From contig JAABRB010000047.1 of NCBI GenBank assembly GCA_011391185.1, positions 1 to 15,427 of the forward strand: DNA of 15,427 nt, written 5' to 3'. The notes under the pieces were generated by a model. The model worked only from the letters and a program-made list of their open reading frames with translations. It ran no database searches and was not told where the DNA came from. Position numbers and translations under genes: made by a program. Position 1 is the stretch's first letter; each line of letters starts with the position of its first letter. Shown one piece after another: positions 1-8,720 of this stretch. The DNA is from Betaproteobacteria bacterium. GTDB taxonomy: Bacteria; Pseudomonadota; Gammaproteobacteria; Burkholderiales; SG8-39.

Positions 1-1
1 C

Positions 2-1270
2 GAGCGCGCGCTGGGGCCGGGTTTCCCGAAGGCCCTCATTGTTCCGCATGCGGGGTACATCTATTCCGGTCCGGTTGCCGCGAATGCCTATGCATTGCTG
101 AGACCGGCGCGCGGCATCGTGACACGCGTCGTCCTGCTCGGCCCGTGTCACCGGATCGCCGTGCGGGGGCTGGCGCTGCCCGGTGCAGACGCGTTCGATA
201 CGCCCCTAGGTCGGGTACTCGTCGACGCCGATGCCGCACGTCTGGCGCGGACCCTTCCGCAGGTGAGCGAATTCCCGCCCACGCATGCGCAGGAGCACTC
301 GCTGGAAGTCCAGCTGCCGTTCCTGCAGGAGGTCCTGGGGGAGTTCACGCTGGTGCCGCTGGTCGTCGGTGCTGCCACGGCCGACGACGTCGCGGAGGTG
401 ATCGACCGGTTGTGGGGCGGTCCCGAGACGCTCGTCGTGATCAGCTCGGATCTTTCACACTATCACCCGTACGATGCCGCGCAGGCAATGGACCAGTCAA
501 CCGTGAACGCCATCCTGGCGATGCGTACCGACATCGACCACGAGCAGGCCTGTGGCGCGACCCCGGTCTCCGGATTTCTCACCGTTGCCCGGCGCCGTGG
601 CCTGAAGCCCGAGCTGCTCGATTTGCGCAATTCGGGGGACACGGCGGGCGGTCCCGGTCGGGTCGTTGGCTACGCCTCGATCGCGTTCTCGGAGGGCGAT
701 CTCGCCGTTTATGGTGAAGAGCACGGTCGGACCCTGCTGAAGCTCGCCCGAGCCGGTATTGCTTCGCCGCCTGGCGGGCAGGGCGCGACAGCGCCCGAGG
801 GGCGTTGGCTGCGGGAGCATCGCGCGACGTTTGTCACGCTCAAGCAGGCCGGCGAGCTGCGTGGATGCATCGGCAGTCTGCAGGCGCGGCGGCCGATCGG
901 CGCGGATGTCGAAGCCAATGCGCGCGGCGCGGCCTTCTCCGACCCGCGGTTCCGACCGTTGACCGCGTCGGAGCTCGACGGAGTCGAGATCGAAGTATCG
1001 GTCCTGTCCAGTCCGACGCGTGTGTTGTTTGCCGAACATCAGGACCTCGTCGCCCAGCTGCGCCCCGGCGTGGACGGCCTGATCCTGGCGGCGAACGAGC
1101 GGCGCGGAACCTTCCTGCCGCAGGTCTGGGAGGAGTTGCGCGAGCCGGAGACCTTTCTCGCCCACCTGAAGCGCAAGGCCGGGCTCACCGAGAAGTATCC
1201 GACTCGCCGGTGCACCGTCTGGCGTTACCAGGTCAGGAAGTGGTCCGAGCGCGGGTTTGTGGCCCCGTGA
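2..1270 (+). CDS. amrB: AmmeMemoRadiSam system protein B-A fusion (MEMO domain + AMMECR1 domain), 5' partial
   Basis: The reading frame is open from base 2, so the gene starts upstream of the window and about 422 codons are visible. A TTG at 95 lies inside the conserved domain and is not the start. The N-terminal half is a MEMO domain: PHAGYIYSGP near visible residues 15-24, GPCHR near 47-51, EHSLEVQLPF near 98-107, then SSDLSHYH. These His/Asp-rich motifs resemble the metal site of extradiol dioxygenases, to which MEMO is related. The C-terminal half is an AMMECR1 domain with its hallmark LRGCIGSL and a C-terminal KAGLTEKYP segment. In many genomes these are two genes (amrB and amrA); here they are one polypeptide. 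The radical-SAM partner follows after 18 nt, so they are probably co-transcribed. Molecular function is unknown for the family. Domain assignment is confident; the fusion is directly visible because no stop interrupts it. Confidence 0.93.
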   Translation, partial: ERALGPGFPKALIVPHAGYIYSGPVAANAYALLRPARGIVTRVVLLGPCHRIAVRGLALPGADAFDTPLGRVLVDADAARLARTLPQVSEFPPTHAQEHSLEVQLPFLQEVLGEFTLVPLVVGAATADDVAEVIDRLWGGPETLVVISSDLSHYHPYDAAQAMDQSTVNAILAMRTDIDHEQACGATPVSGFLTVARRRGLKPELLDLRNSGDTAGGPGRVVGYASIAFSEGDLAVYGEEHGRTLLKLARAGIASPPGGQGATAPEGRWLREHRATFVTLKQAGELRGCIGSLQARRPIGADVEANARGAAFSDPRFRPLTASELDGVEIEVSVLSSPTRVLFAEHQDLVAQLRPGVDGLILAANERRGTFLPQVWEELREPETFLAHLKRKAGLTEKYPTRRCTVWRYQVRKWSERGFVAP

Positions 1271-1288
1271 CGGAAATCCGGTGAGACG

Positions 1289-2383
<1,095 letters not shown>

Positions 2384-2689
2384 TCCGCCCGGACTGTCCC
2401 GCCGTCATGCTGCGGGCGGGGGGACGCCATTTCCTGCCTCCGCCGCGTGAAGATTCCCACCGGAAATGAGCGCTTTGCCGATGGGACACCCGATGGAACG
2501 AGGCCCGGGCTCTGACCGCGACCCTCACCCGGGCTCATCTCCTGAGCCAGTGCAGCGACTATTCTGCGGGCGTTCGATTGCAGCTGCAGTCGGGCTGTAA
2601 TCGCCGCGAACCGCGCGTTTCTCGCCGCGCGCGTCGGCGCGGTTCCGGTTCACTTTCACAAACCACCGCGGCGATTATGGGAGAATAGC
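2384..2689. other. Intergenic region between amrS and recA (306 bp)
   Basis: No credible gene is visible. The stretch contains a short inverted repeat, CCCGCC/GGCGGG (2398-2403 and 2415-2420), with an 11-nt loop and no following T run, so it is a poor terminator. Close to recA there is an imperfect inverted repeat in which 2638-2650 pairs with 2661-2670 over a 3-nt bulge. No LexA box of the CTGT-N8-ACAG type was found by eye. Confidence 0.6.
2649..2678 (+). promoter_or_regulatory. Candidate recA promoter
   Basis: TTCACT at 2649-2654 (4 of 6 matches to the sigma-70 -35 box) and GATTAT at 2673-2678 (4 of 6 to the -10 box) are separated by 18 nt. The predicted transcript would begin near 2685, very close to the GTG at 2690, which would favour the internal ATG at 2720 as the translated start. 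The -35 lies within an imperfect inverted repeat (2638-2650 / 2661-2670). The match is weak and not decisive. Confidence 0.3.
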
Positions 2690-3745
<1,056 letters not shown>

Positions 3746-3754
3746 GCACTGCAC

Positions 3755-4201
3755 TTGAAGAAAGCGCTCACGCTGCGCGAGCGGGCGGTTGCCCACCTCG
3801 CGCAGCGTGAGCACACGCGCGCCGAGCTTGACCGCAAGCTCGCTCCGCACGCCGAGTCCCCGGAAGAGTTACAGGCCGTTCTGGATGAGCTGGCGCGGCG
3901 CAACCTCATCTCGGATGAACGCTATGCCGCCGTCCGGGGCGAGGCGCTGGCGAAAAAGTTCGGTGCCGCCCGGGTCGCACGCGAACTACGCGGCAAGGGT
4001 GTGGCGGCCGACGCGGTTCAGCGTATCGCCGGTGAGCTGAACACGAGCGAGCTCGAGCGGGCGCGCGAAGTCTGGAAGAAGCGTTTCGGATCGCCCGCCC
4101 GAAGTGCTGCGGAGCGCGCGAAGCAGGGGCGATTCCTGCAGGGACGCGGATTCTCGTTCGACGTGATCCGGCGCGTTATCCGCGGACTGGACGACGAATG
4201 A
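3755..4201 (+). CDS. recX: Regulatory protein RecX
   Basis: RecX binds RecA filaments and inhibits their extension and ATPase activity. The 148-residue protein shows the helical-repeat pattern of the family: LRERAVAHLAQREHTRAEL near the N-terminus, ARRNLISDERYA (48-59) and a C-terminal FLQGRGFSFDVIRRVI segment. Length is within the normal range. The only reasonable starts are TTG at 3755 or CTG at 3749; there is no ATG or GTG before the conserved region. The frame is the same as that of recA, with the recA TGA at 3743-3745 as the sole stop between them. A GAGG in the last recA codons (3737-3740) could serve as a distant ribosome site. Adjacent recA-recX genes are typical of proteobacteria, so translation is probably coupled. 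Confidence 0.93.
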   Translation: MKKALTLRERAVAHLAQREHTRAELDRKLAPHAESPEELQAVLDELARRNLISDERYAAVRGEALAKKFGAARVARELRGKGVAADAVQRIAGELNTSELERAREVWKKRFGSPARSAAERAKQGRFLQGRGFSFDVIRRVIRGLDDE

Positions 4202-4237
4202 GTCCGCGACGCGATCCTAGCGGGAAGGAGGGTAATG

Positions 4238-4324
4238 GGAGGAAACCAGCCGGTTTCCTCTTGTTCGTGACCTTCGGTTTTCCCCGCAGGAGGAAACCAG
4301 CCGGTTTCCTCCCGTTCGTGACCT
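4238..4324. repeat. Tandem pair of palindromic direct repeats (36-bp unit, 51-bp period)
   Basis: Two near-identical units at 4238-4273 and 4289-4324 differ at two positions. Each holds a perfect hairpin with loop AGCC. The first has GAGGAAACC (4239-4247) pairing with GGTTTCCTC (4252-4260). The second has GGAGGAAACC (4289-4298) pairing with GGTTTCCTCC (4303-4312). Both are followed by GTTCGTGACCT. They lie between the convergent genes recX (+) and the SDR gene (-), where they could end transcription in both directions, although only the first has a short T-rich tail. They could equally be a REP-like dispersed repeat. The repeat structure is certain; the function is not. Confidence 0.85.
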
Positions 4325-4340
4325 GCTGGTTCTTGTCTTC

Positions 4341-4365
4341 CGCCCCGGCTGCTTGGCAGCCCCTA
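4341..4365. repeat. Partial copy of the hairpin module found at the window's right end
   Basis: GGCTGC (4347-4352) pairs with GCAGCC (4356-4361) around a TTG loop, preceded by CCCC and followed by CC. The same arrangement, CCCCGGCTGC-N3-GCAGCC, occurs at 15399-15417. The outer flank is degraded, so this looks like a decayed half copy. Outside it, CGCCCC (4341-4346) can pair with GGGGCG (4380-4385), right after the stop of the SDR gene on the other strand, so it may help terminate that transcript. Confidence 0.5.
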
Positions 4366-4386
4366 TGAAAGGAGCGGTTGGGGCGC

Positions 4387-5172
4387 TTAGAAATACTTTG
4401 TAAACCCGCCGTCGACTTCGACCGTCGTGCCGGTCATGTAGGAATTCCGCTCCGACACCAGGAACGCGGCCGCCTCGGCGATTTCACGCGTCTCGGCCCA
4501 GCGGCCCAGGAGCGTCTGACCCGCCATCGCCTGTCGAACACCCTCCGGCGTCGTATTGCGGACCTTCGCCATGCCTTCGGCGCGCGGCCCCCAGGATTCG
4601 GTGGCCGTCATCCCCGGGCAGATGTTGTTGACTGTCACCCCGTGCGGCGCCACTTCGGCGGCCATCAGCTTGGAGAACGCGATAATGGCCGAATTTGGAA
4701 TGGTGGTCGTCAGCGCGCCCGGCATCAGCTGTGTGCCGCTCACGCCCGATACGTTGAGAATGCGACCGGCTTTCGATTTCTTGACGTGGGGGATGGCGGC
4801 TCGAGTGGTCCAGACGTAAGACATCAGGTTCGTGTTGATCACCACGCCCCATTGTTCCTCGGTGAGCCCATCGAGCGTTCCCGGAACCATGCCGCCCACG
4901 TTGTTGACCAGGATGTCCAGACCGCCGAGGCCCGCGACTGCGTCCTCGACGAACTTCTCGCAGCCGGCACGGTTCGAGAAATCGCACTTGATCGCAACCG
5001 CTTTGACGCCCTTCGCCTTCGCTTCCTCGACCGCTTTCTTGAGGCGCTCTTCGTTTCGACCGGAAAAAGCGATATTGCATCCTTCGGCCGCGAGGGCCAT
5101 GGCGATTGCATGGCCGATGCCCTGGCTCGAGCCCGAGATCGCCGCGTTCTTGCCTTTCAGTCCCAGATCCAT
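4387..5172 (-). CDS. SDR-family protein lacking the canonical Ser-Tyr-Lys residues
   Basis: The 261-residue protein has the short-chain dehydrogenase/reductase Rossmann fold: glycine motif SGSSQGIG (13-20), SGRN (37-40, an Arg often seen in NADP-binding members), NNVGG (90-94), the structural Asn in NTNLMS (113-118), APHGVTVNNICPG (175-187) and a C-terminal TVEVDGGF. The catalytic residues are missing. The usual NISS serine is Gly143 (NVSG), and the YxxxK motif aligns to T156-I-P-N160, so Tyr is Thr and Lys is Asn. The 13-residue spacing between Ser and Tyr positions is preserved, which supports the alignment. From memory, other divergent SDRs have Asn at the Lys position. It may be a redox enzyme with altered chemistry or a binding protein. 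Ribosome site AAGGAGG precedes the ATG. It lies 47 nt downstream of the YciI-like gene, probably in one operon. Confidence 0.9.
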   Translation of the reverse strand: MDLGLKGKNAAISGSSQGIGHAIAMALAAEGCNIAFSGRNEERLKKAVEEAKAKGVKAVAIKCDFSNRAGCEKFVEDAVAGLGGLDILVNNVGGMVPGTLDGLTEEQWGVVINTNLMSYVWTTRAAIPHVKKSKAGRILNVSGVSGTQLMPGALTTTIPNSAIIAFSKLMAAEVAPHGVTVNNICPGMTATESWGPRAEGMAKVRNTTPEGVRQAMAGQTLLGRWAETREIAEAAAFLVSERNSYMTGTTVEVDGGFTKYF

Positions 5173-5219
5173 TCCTGCCTCCTTGGCGTTACAGCGCTTG
5201 CGGGCAACGACGTCGCCCG

Positions 5220-5498
5220 TCAGCCGAGTCGCTTGTTGAATGCGCGGACTTCGACCGTCTCCCAGATGTCCGCATTGTACAGCGGGTCCGCGCGCTGGAA
5301 TTTCTCGATCTCCGCGCGGTTCGCGGCGTCGAGCAGATACAGGCTGCCAATGGTCTTCGCGCCGTCGTCGGAGACCAGCGGCCCCGACATGACGACCTTG
5401 ATCGGGTTGGTGGCGAGATACTCGACGTGCGCGGGAACGGTCTGCCGACGCTTTTCCTCGACACCCGGTCGATCGATGCAGAACATGACGAACAGCAT
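5220..5498 (-). CDS. YciI-like family protein
   Basis: The 92-residue protein matches the YciI-like fold, a small ferredoxin-like alpha+beta domain that usually dimerises. Recognisable features are the beta-strand start MLFVMFCIDRPG, an Arg-rich helix followed by His24 and Tyr27 (HVEYL), SGPLVSDDG (38-46), GSLYLLDA (51-58) and the C-terminal DPLYNADIW followed by the last strand. The His and Asp positions are those thought to form a putative active site in the family; the reaction is not established in general. The frame stays open upstream to 5744, but the ATG at 5498 has GAGGAGG 6-7 nt upstream and fits family length, so it is chosen. The SDR-like gene follows 47 nt downstream, which suggests shared transcription. 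Confidence 0.9.
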   Translation of the reverse strand: MLFVMFCIDRPGVEEKRRQTVPAHVEYLATNPIKVVMSGPLVSDDGAKTIGSLYLLDAANRAEIEKFQRADPLYNADIWETVEVRAFNKRLG

Positions 5499-5709
5499 GG
5501 TGGCGCCTCCTCGGTGTGCGGATCGGACATGGAGCCGGCCTCGAGCGGTCGGCGCACGGTTGACCGCTTCTCCAGCGGGAATGTCATTGTAAGTGGTGAG
5601 CCTTGGCTCCGCTGTGCGGGGGGGCGTCGCGCAGTCGAGCCGCAATGCCGGTTCCGCCGCGGGAGTTGGGCAATGTCCCACGGCCCATTCCGCGAACACT
5701 CTGCGGCTT

Positions 5710-5738
5710 TTGCATGGTTTCCGCCGTGATACGATAAT
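5710..5738 (+). promoter_or_regulatory. Candidate promoter of the MetE-like gene
   Basis: TTGCAT (5710-5715) and GATAAT (5733-5738, 5 of 6 to the -10 consensus) are separated by 17 nt. Transcription would start near 5745 and give a leader of about 43 nt ending in the strong ribosome site GAGGGGGAG before the ATG at 5788. The -35 half is weak (3 of 6). This lies in the 289-bp region between the divergent yciI-like and metE-like genes. Confidence 0.45.
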
Positions 5739-5787
5739 TCGCACGTCAATTTCCGAGTTGTATTCATCACCCTACGAGGGGGAGACC

Positions 5788-6969
5788 ATGTTCAGAGCCA
5801 CTGCCAATACCGTACTGCCAACCACCGTCATAGGCTCGCTGCCGCGTCCCGCCTGGTACACGGAAAATCTCGGCACGCGCTCGTTTCTGAACGCGATGGT
5901 GAACTCGCGCTACCGGGAGCAGTACACCGATGCGCTTTCCGTCTATCTCCGCGACCAGGAGCTTGCGGGCCTGGACATCTGCACCGACGGGGACTGTCGC
6001 TTCGACGAGGATGTCGGTGGGCAGAGCTGGACCAGCTACCCGCCGCATCACATGGCGGGCTTCGAGCACGATCATCCTCAGCTCGCGCGGGTGGGCGCGG
6101 GCGGCATCGGGTTCCCGCGCGGTCATATCCTCCATGACTACCTGGAGGCACGGGTCATGCCGGTGATTACCGGGCCCGTCGGACGCGGCGAGATGCAATA
6201 CACCGAGCTCTGGAAGGCGGCGCAGCGGCTGACGAAGAAGCCGGTCAAGTTCGGCACGGTCACGCCCGAGCTGGTGGCATTCGCGGTCCAGGACAAGCAC
6301 TACAAGGACATGCCGTCGCGCATCATGGCGTTGAGCGACGCGTTCAACGAGGAGCTGCACGATCTCGCCGATGCCGGCTGCCCGGTCATCCAGATGGAGG
6401 AGCCGCAGATCCACCTGCTGGCGGCCCGCGGTTTCGTCGACAAGGTCATCAACCCCGAGTTCATGCTGAAGGTATTCAACAACACCGTCAAAGGGCTGCG
6501 CGCGAAAACGGAAGTTTGGTGCCACACGTGCTGGGGAAATCCGTCCCAGCAACGCATGTTTGCATCGGTGCAGACTTACAAGCCGGCGCTCGAGCTGCTG
6601 AACCAGGTGGACGCCGACGTCATTACTTTCGAAACGCGCAGCTCCGGCGCGATCGATCTCGAAGCGATCGGCAAGCAGATCACCGAAAAGAAAATCGGCA
6701 TCGGCGTCATCGATCACCACACGTTGCAGGTCGAGAGCCCGCAGGAGGTCGCCGATGCGGTGCGCCTCGCGCTGCAGCACATTCCGGTCGAACGCCTCAT
6801 CGCGTGCTCGGATTGCGGAATGGGACGCGAGGGAATGAGCCGCCGGCATGCTGTCTACAAGATGGTGTCGCTGGTCCTGGGCACGAATGTGGTGCGCAAG
6901 GAGCTCGGCATTCACGAAGCGGAATGCCTTGCCGCCGATCCGAAGTACTCGTTCGTGCGGACGTCGTAA
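5788..6969 (+). CDS. Cobalamin-independent methionine synthase (MetE) family protein, catalytic domain only
   Basis: The 393-residue protein matches the C-terminal catalytic domain of MetE and lacks the N-terminal half of the roughly 750-residue enzyme. The zinc ligands are all present: His246 and Cys248 in CHTCWGNP, Glu282 in TFETRSSG, and Cys343 in CSDCGM. Also typical are VIGSLPRP (14-21), the DGDCR segment (67-71) and MEEP (203-206). The family transfers a methyl or alkyl group to a zinc-bound thiolate. Members include methionine synthase, short core forms of it, and epoxyalkane:coenzyme M transferase. Position at the head of a catabolic-looking cluster suggests a specialised donor or acceptor rather than housekeeping methionine synthesis, but this is inference. 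The ATG at 5788 is chosen because GAGGGGGAG lies just upstream and family similarity starts there, although the frame is open from 5593. Confidence 0.92.
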   Translation: MFRATANTVLPTTVIGSLPRPAWYTENLGTRSFLNAMVNSRYREQYTDALSVYLRDQELAGLDICTDGDCRFDEDVGGQSWTSYPPHHMAGFEHDHPQLARVGAGGIGFPRGHILHDYLEARVMPVITGPVGRGEMQYTELWKAAQRLTKKPVKFGTVTPELVAFAVQDKHYKDMPSRIMALSDAFNEELHDLADAGCPVIQMEEPQIHLLAARGFVDKVINPEFMLKVFNNTVKGLRAKTEVWCHTCWGNPSQQRMFASVQTYKPALELLNQVDADVITFETRSSGAIDLEAIGKQITEKKIGIGVIDHHTLQVESPQEVADAVRLALQHIPVERLIACSDCGMGREGMSRRHAVYKMVSLVLGTNVVRKELGIHEAECLAADPKYSFVRTS

Positions 6970-6981
6970 TGCGAACCCGCG

Positions 6982-7007
6982 CTCGGGAGAGGCGACTGTG
7001 TCCCGAG
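6982..7007 (+). terminator. Possible weak terminator or mRNA-end hairpin after the MetE-like gene
   Basis: CTCGGGA (6982-6988) pairs perfectly with TCCCGAG (7001-7007) over a 12-nt loop, 12 nt after the stop codon. No T run follows, so intrinsic termination would be inefficient. It could be a 3'-end stabiliser. Confidence 0.35.
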
Positions 7008-7016
7008 TGAGCCGTA

Positions 7017-7061
7017 GAAATATCGATAGAAATTGACACCGGTACGATATTTCGATAACTT
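7017..7061 (+). promoter_or_regulatory. Candidate promoter with overlapping operator upstream of the M24-dehydrogenase operon
   Basis: A perfect 9-bp inverted repeat, GAAATATCG (7017-7025) and CGATATTTC (7045-7053), encloses an exact consensus -35 box TTGACA (7033-7038). A weak -10, TAACTT (7056-7061), follows after 17 nt. TAGAAAT also occurs as a direct repeat at 7015-7021 and 7027-7033. This AT-rich symmetric patch stands out from the GC-rich surroundings and resembles a site for a dimeric repressor or activator. No regulator gene is in the window. Confidence 0.5.
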
Positions 7062-7182
7062 CGATCGAGCCGGGGGAGATCCAAACGCAGGCGGGCGATG
7101 GCGCGCGCCGGAGTTGTTCATCACGTGCCGGGCGCGCATTCAGGCGCGGTCTTTTGGCGTTGCGACCCGGTGGCGCGTCCGT

Positions 7183-7210
7183 CACCTGCGTACGTCCCCG
7201 CGTACAGGTG
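7183..7210 (+). promoter_or_regulatory. Hairpin in the predicted leader of the M24 gene
   Basis: CACCTG-CG-TACG (7183-7194, with a 2-nt bulge) pairs with CGTACAGGTG (7201-7210) around a 6-nt loop, giving ten base pairs. It is about 90 nt before the M24 start codon. It matches no riboswitch class that I recognise. Confidence 0.35.
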
Positions 7211-7302
7211 GCAAGCGGCACGACTCGCCAGCACGGATATCGGTCCGGACGGCGCGGCGGAGCGACGCCGATCCGGATTGACGACATATCTTGGAGGACA
7301 AG

Positions 7303-8607
7303 ATGGCCCGCAAGAAAAGCATCGAACCGATCGTCATCAAGCCCGAGGACATCGATCCGAACCACCGTTGGCATCGGCCGCTGCAGGCGCCCGGGCCGAT
7401 GCAGGTGGACTTCGAGGAGCGGGTCGATTTCCGGCGGCTGCACCGATACCGGCTTGCGCGCACCCGCCAGTCGCTTGCCAGGTCCGGGTTGGGGGCGATG
7501 CTGTGCTTCGATCAATACAATATCCGCTACATATCGAGCACGGTGATCGGCGAGTGGGCGCGCGACAAGCTCATTCGCTACACGCTGCTCACGGGAAACG
7601 GCGAGCCGTACATCTGGGACTTCGGATCCGCCGCCCGGCATCACAAGCTCAATTGCCCGTGGCTGCTGGAAGACCACTGCCGCGCGGGAAATCCCGGCAT
7701 GCGGGGTGCGATCGGTCCCAAGGTCGGACTGTTCGAGGAGGCGGCGAAAGAGATCAAGGCGCTCCTCGTCGCGGAGGGCGTGGCGGACATGCCGCTCGGG
7801 CTGGACATGTGCGAGCCGCCCATGATGTTCGCCCTGCAGAAACAGGGCATCGAGATCCGCGACGGGCAGCAGATGATGCTCGATGCGCGCGAGGTCAAGA
7901 GCCACGACGAGATCACGCTCCTCAACATCGCGGCCGCGATGGTCGACGGCGTGTACCAGGACATCGCCGAGGCGTTGAAGCCCGGCGTGAAGGAAAGCCA
8001 GATCGTGGGGCTCGCGACCAAGCGACTGTATGAGCTGGGCTCGGATTCCGTCGAGGCGATCAACGCGATCGCCGGCGAGCGTTGCAGCCCGCATCCGCAC
8101 AATTTCACCGACCGCATCATCCGCCCCGGCGATCAGGCGTTTTTCGACGTCATGCACACGTTCATGGGCTACCGGACCTGCTACTACCGCACATTCAGCG
8201 TGGGCAGGGCCACCCGGCCGCAGCTCGACGCCTACAAGAAGGCGCGCCAGTGGATGGATGACGCGATCGATATGCTCAAGCCCGGTGTCGCGTCGGACAA
8301 GGTGGCGAAGATGTTTCCGAAGTGCACGGAGATCGGATTCGACTCCGAGATGGCGGCATTCGGGCTCAACTTCTGCCACGGCCTCGGGCTGGGCCTGCAC
8401 GAGCGGCCGCTCATTTCCCGGCTCAATTCGTTCAAGGAACCCTACGAGCTGAAGGCGGGAATGGTGTTCGCCGTCGAAACGTATTGTCCGGCGACCGACG
8501 GCGTCTCCGCGGCGCGCATCGAGGAAGAGGTCGTGCTCACTCCGACGGGCGCGAAGATCATCACCCTCTACCCGGCAAACGAACTGCCTGTCGCCAACAA
8601 GTATTGA
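7303..8607 (+). CDS. M24-family (pita-bread fold) protein, DddP/creatinase-like
   Basis: The 434-residue protein has the two-domain layout of aminopeptidase P, creatinase and the DMSP lyase DddP: an N-terminal domain with MLCFDQYNIRYIS (66-78) and YIWDFGS (103-109), and a C-terminal pita-bread domain. Retained M24 active-site residues are Asp282 (FFDVM), His359 (CHGLGLG), His366 (HERP), Glu392 (VETY) and Glu407 (RIEEEV). The second metal Asp, normally 11 residues after the first in the SD-x-TR motif, is Cys293, and the residue two after Asp282 is Met284, where DddP has another Asp. The site may thus hold one metal, use Cys, or work without metal as creatinase does. It probably cleaves a C-N, C-S or similar bond in a small molecule rather than acting as a peptidase; this is inference. 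ATG 7303 has GGAGG 5 nt upstream. Confidence 0.88.
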   Translation: MARKKSIEPIVIKPEDIDPNHRWHRPLQAPGPMQVDFEERVDFRRLHRYRLARTRQSLARSGLGAMLCFDQYNIRYISSTVIGEWARDKLIRYTLLTGNGEPYIWDFGSAARHHKLNCPWLLEDHCRAGNPGMRGAIGPKVGLFEEAAKEIKALLVAEGVADMPLGLDMCEPPMMFALQKQGIEIRDGQQMMLDAREVKSHDEITLLNIAAAMVDGVYQDIAEALKPGVKESQIVGLATKRLYELGSDSVEAINAIAGERCSPHPHNFTDRIIRPGDQAFFDVMHTFMGYRTCYYRTFSVGRATRPQLDAYKKARQWMDDAIDMLKPGVASDKVAKMFPKCTEIGFDSEMAAFGLNFCHGLGLGLHERPLISRLNSFKEPYELKAGMVFAVETYCPATDGVSAARIEEEVVLTPTGAKIITLYPANELPVANKY

Positions 8608-8720
8608 CCGCAACCGCGGCGACGCGTTGTCGACGATCTGCGACGTCGAGGAAGGATCGTTGCATGTCGCCGCCAGTCGCGTTGCATTTCTTCCGTGGCA
8701 ACGCAATCCATCGAGGACCC

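Larger units (their letters stand above)
6970..7302. other. Intergenic region between the MetE-like and M24 genes (333 bp)
   Basis: No credible gene. From left to right it holds a hairpin after the metE-like stop (6982-7007), a promoter/operator candidate (7017-7061), a hairpin in the predicted leader (7183-7210) and the ribosome site GGAGG (7293-7297) of the M24 gene. The predicted 5' leader would be about 235 nt, long for a simple gene. Short frames here have no recognisable products. Confidence 0.6.

Noticed and set aside
2398..2420. Terminator after amrS
   Set aside because: The stem is only 6 bp with an 11-nt loop and no T run follows.
4238..4324. CRISPR-like pair of repeats
   Set aside because: There are only two copies with a 15-nt interval and no cas genes; the repeats are perfect palindromes with a shared flank, unlike a CRISPR array.
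5499..5591. Promoter for the yciI-SDR unit on the minus strand (TACAAT at 5586-5591)
   Set aside because: The -10-like hexamer has no acceptable -35 at the right distance.
5788..6969. Naming the gene metE
   Set aside because: Only the catalytic half is present, and the family includes other thiol alkyltransferases.
7303..8607. Naming the M24 protein as DMSP lyase DddP
   Set aside because: The layout is similar, but two of the Asp metal ligands of DddP are replaced, so the activity cannot be assigned.
5767..8706. 979-codon open frame on the minus strand
   Set aside because: It lies opposite the MetE-like and M24 genes, both with strong family motifs. Long antisense frames are common in GC-rich DNA, and its translation is Arg/Asp/His-rich with no recognisable domain.
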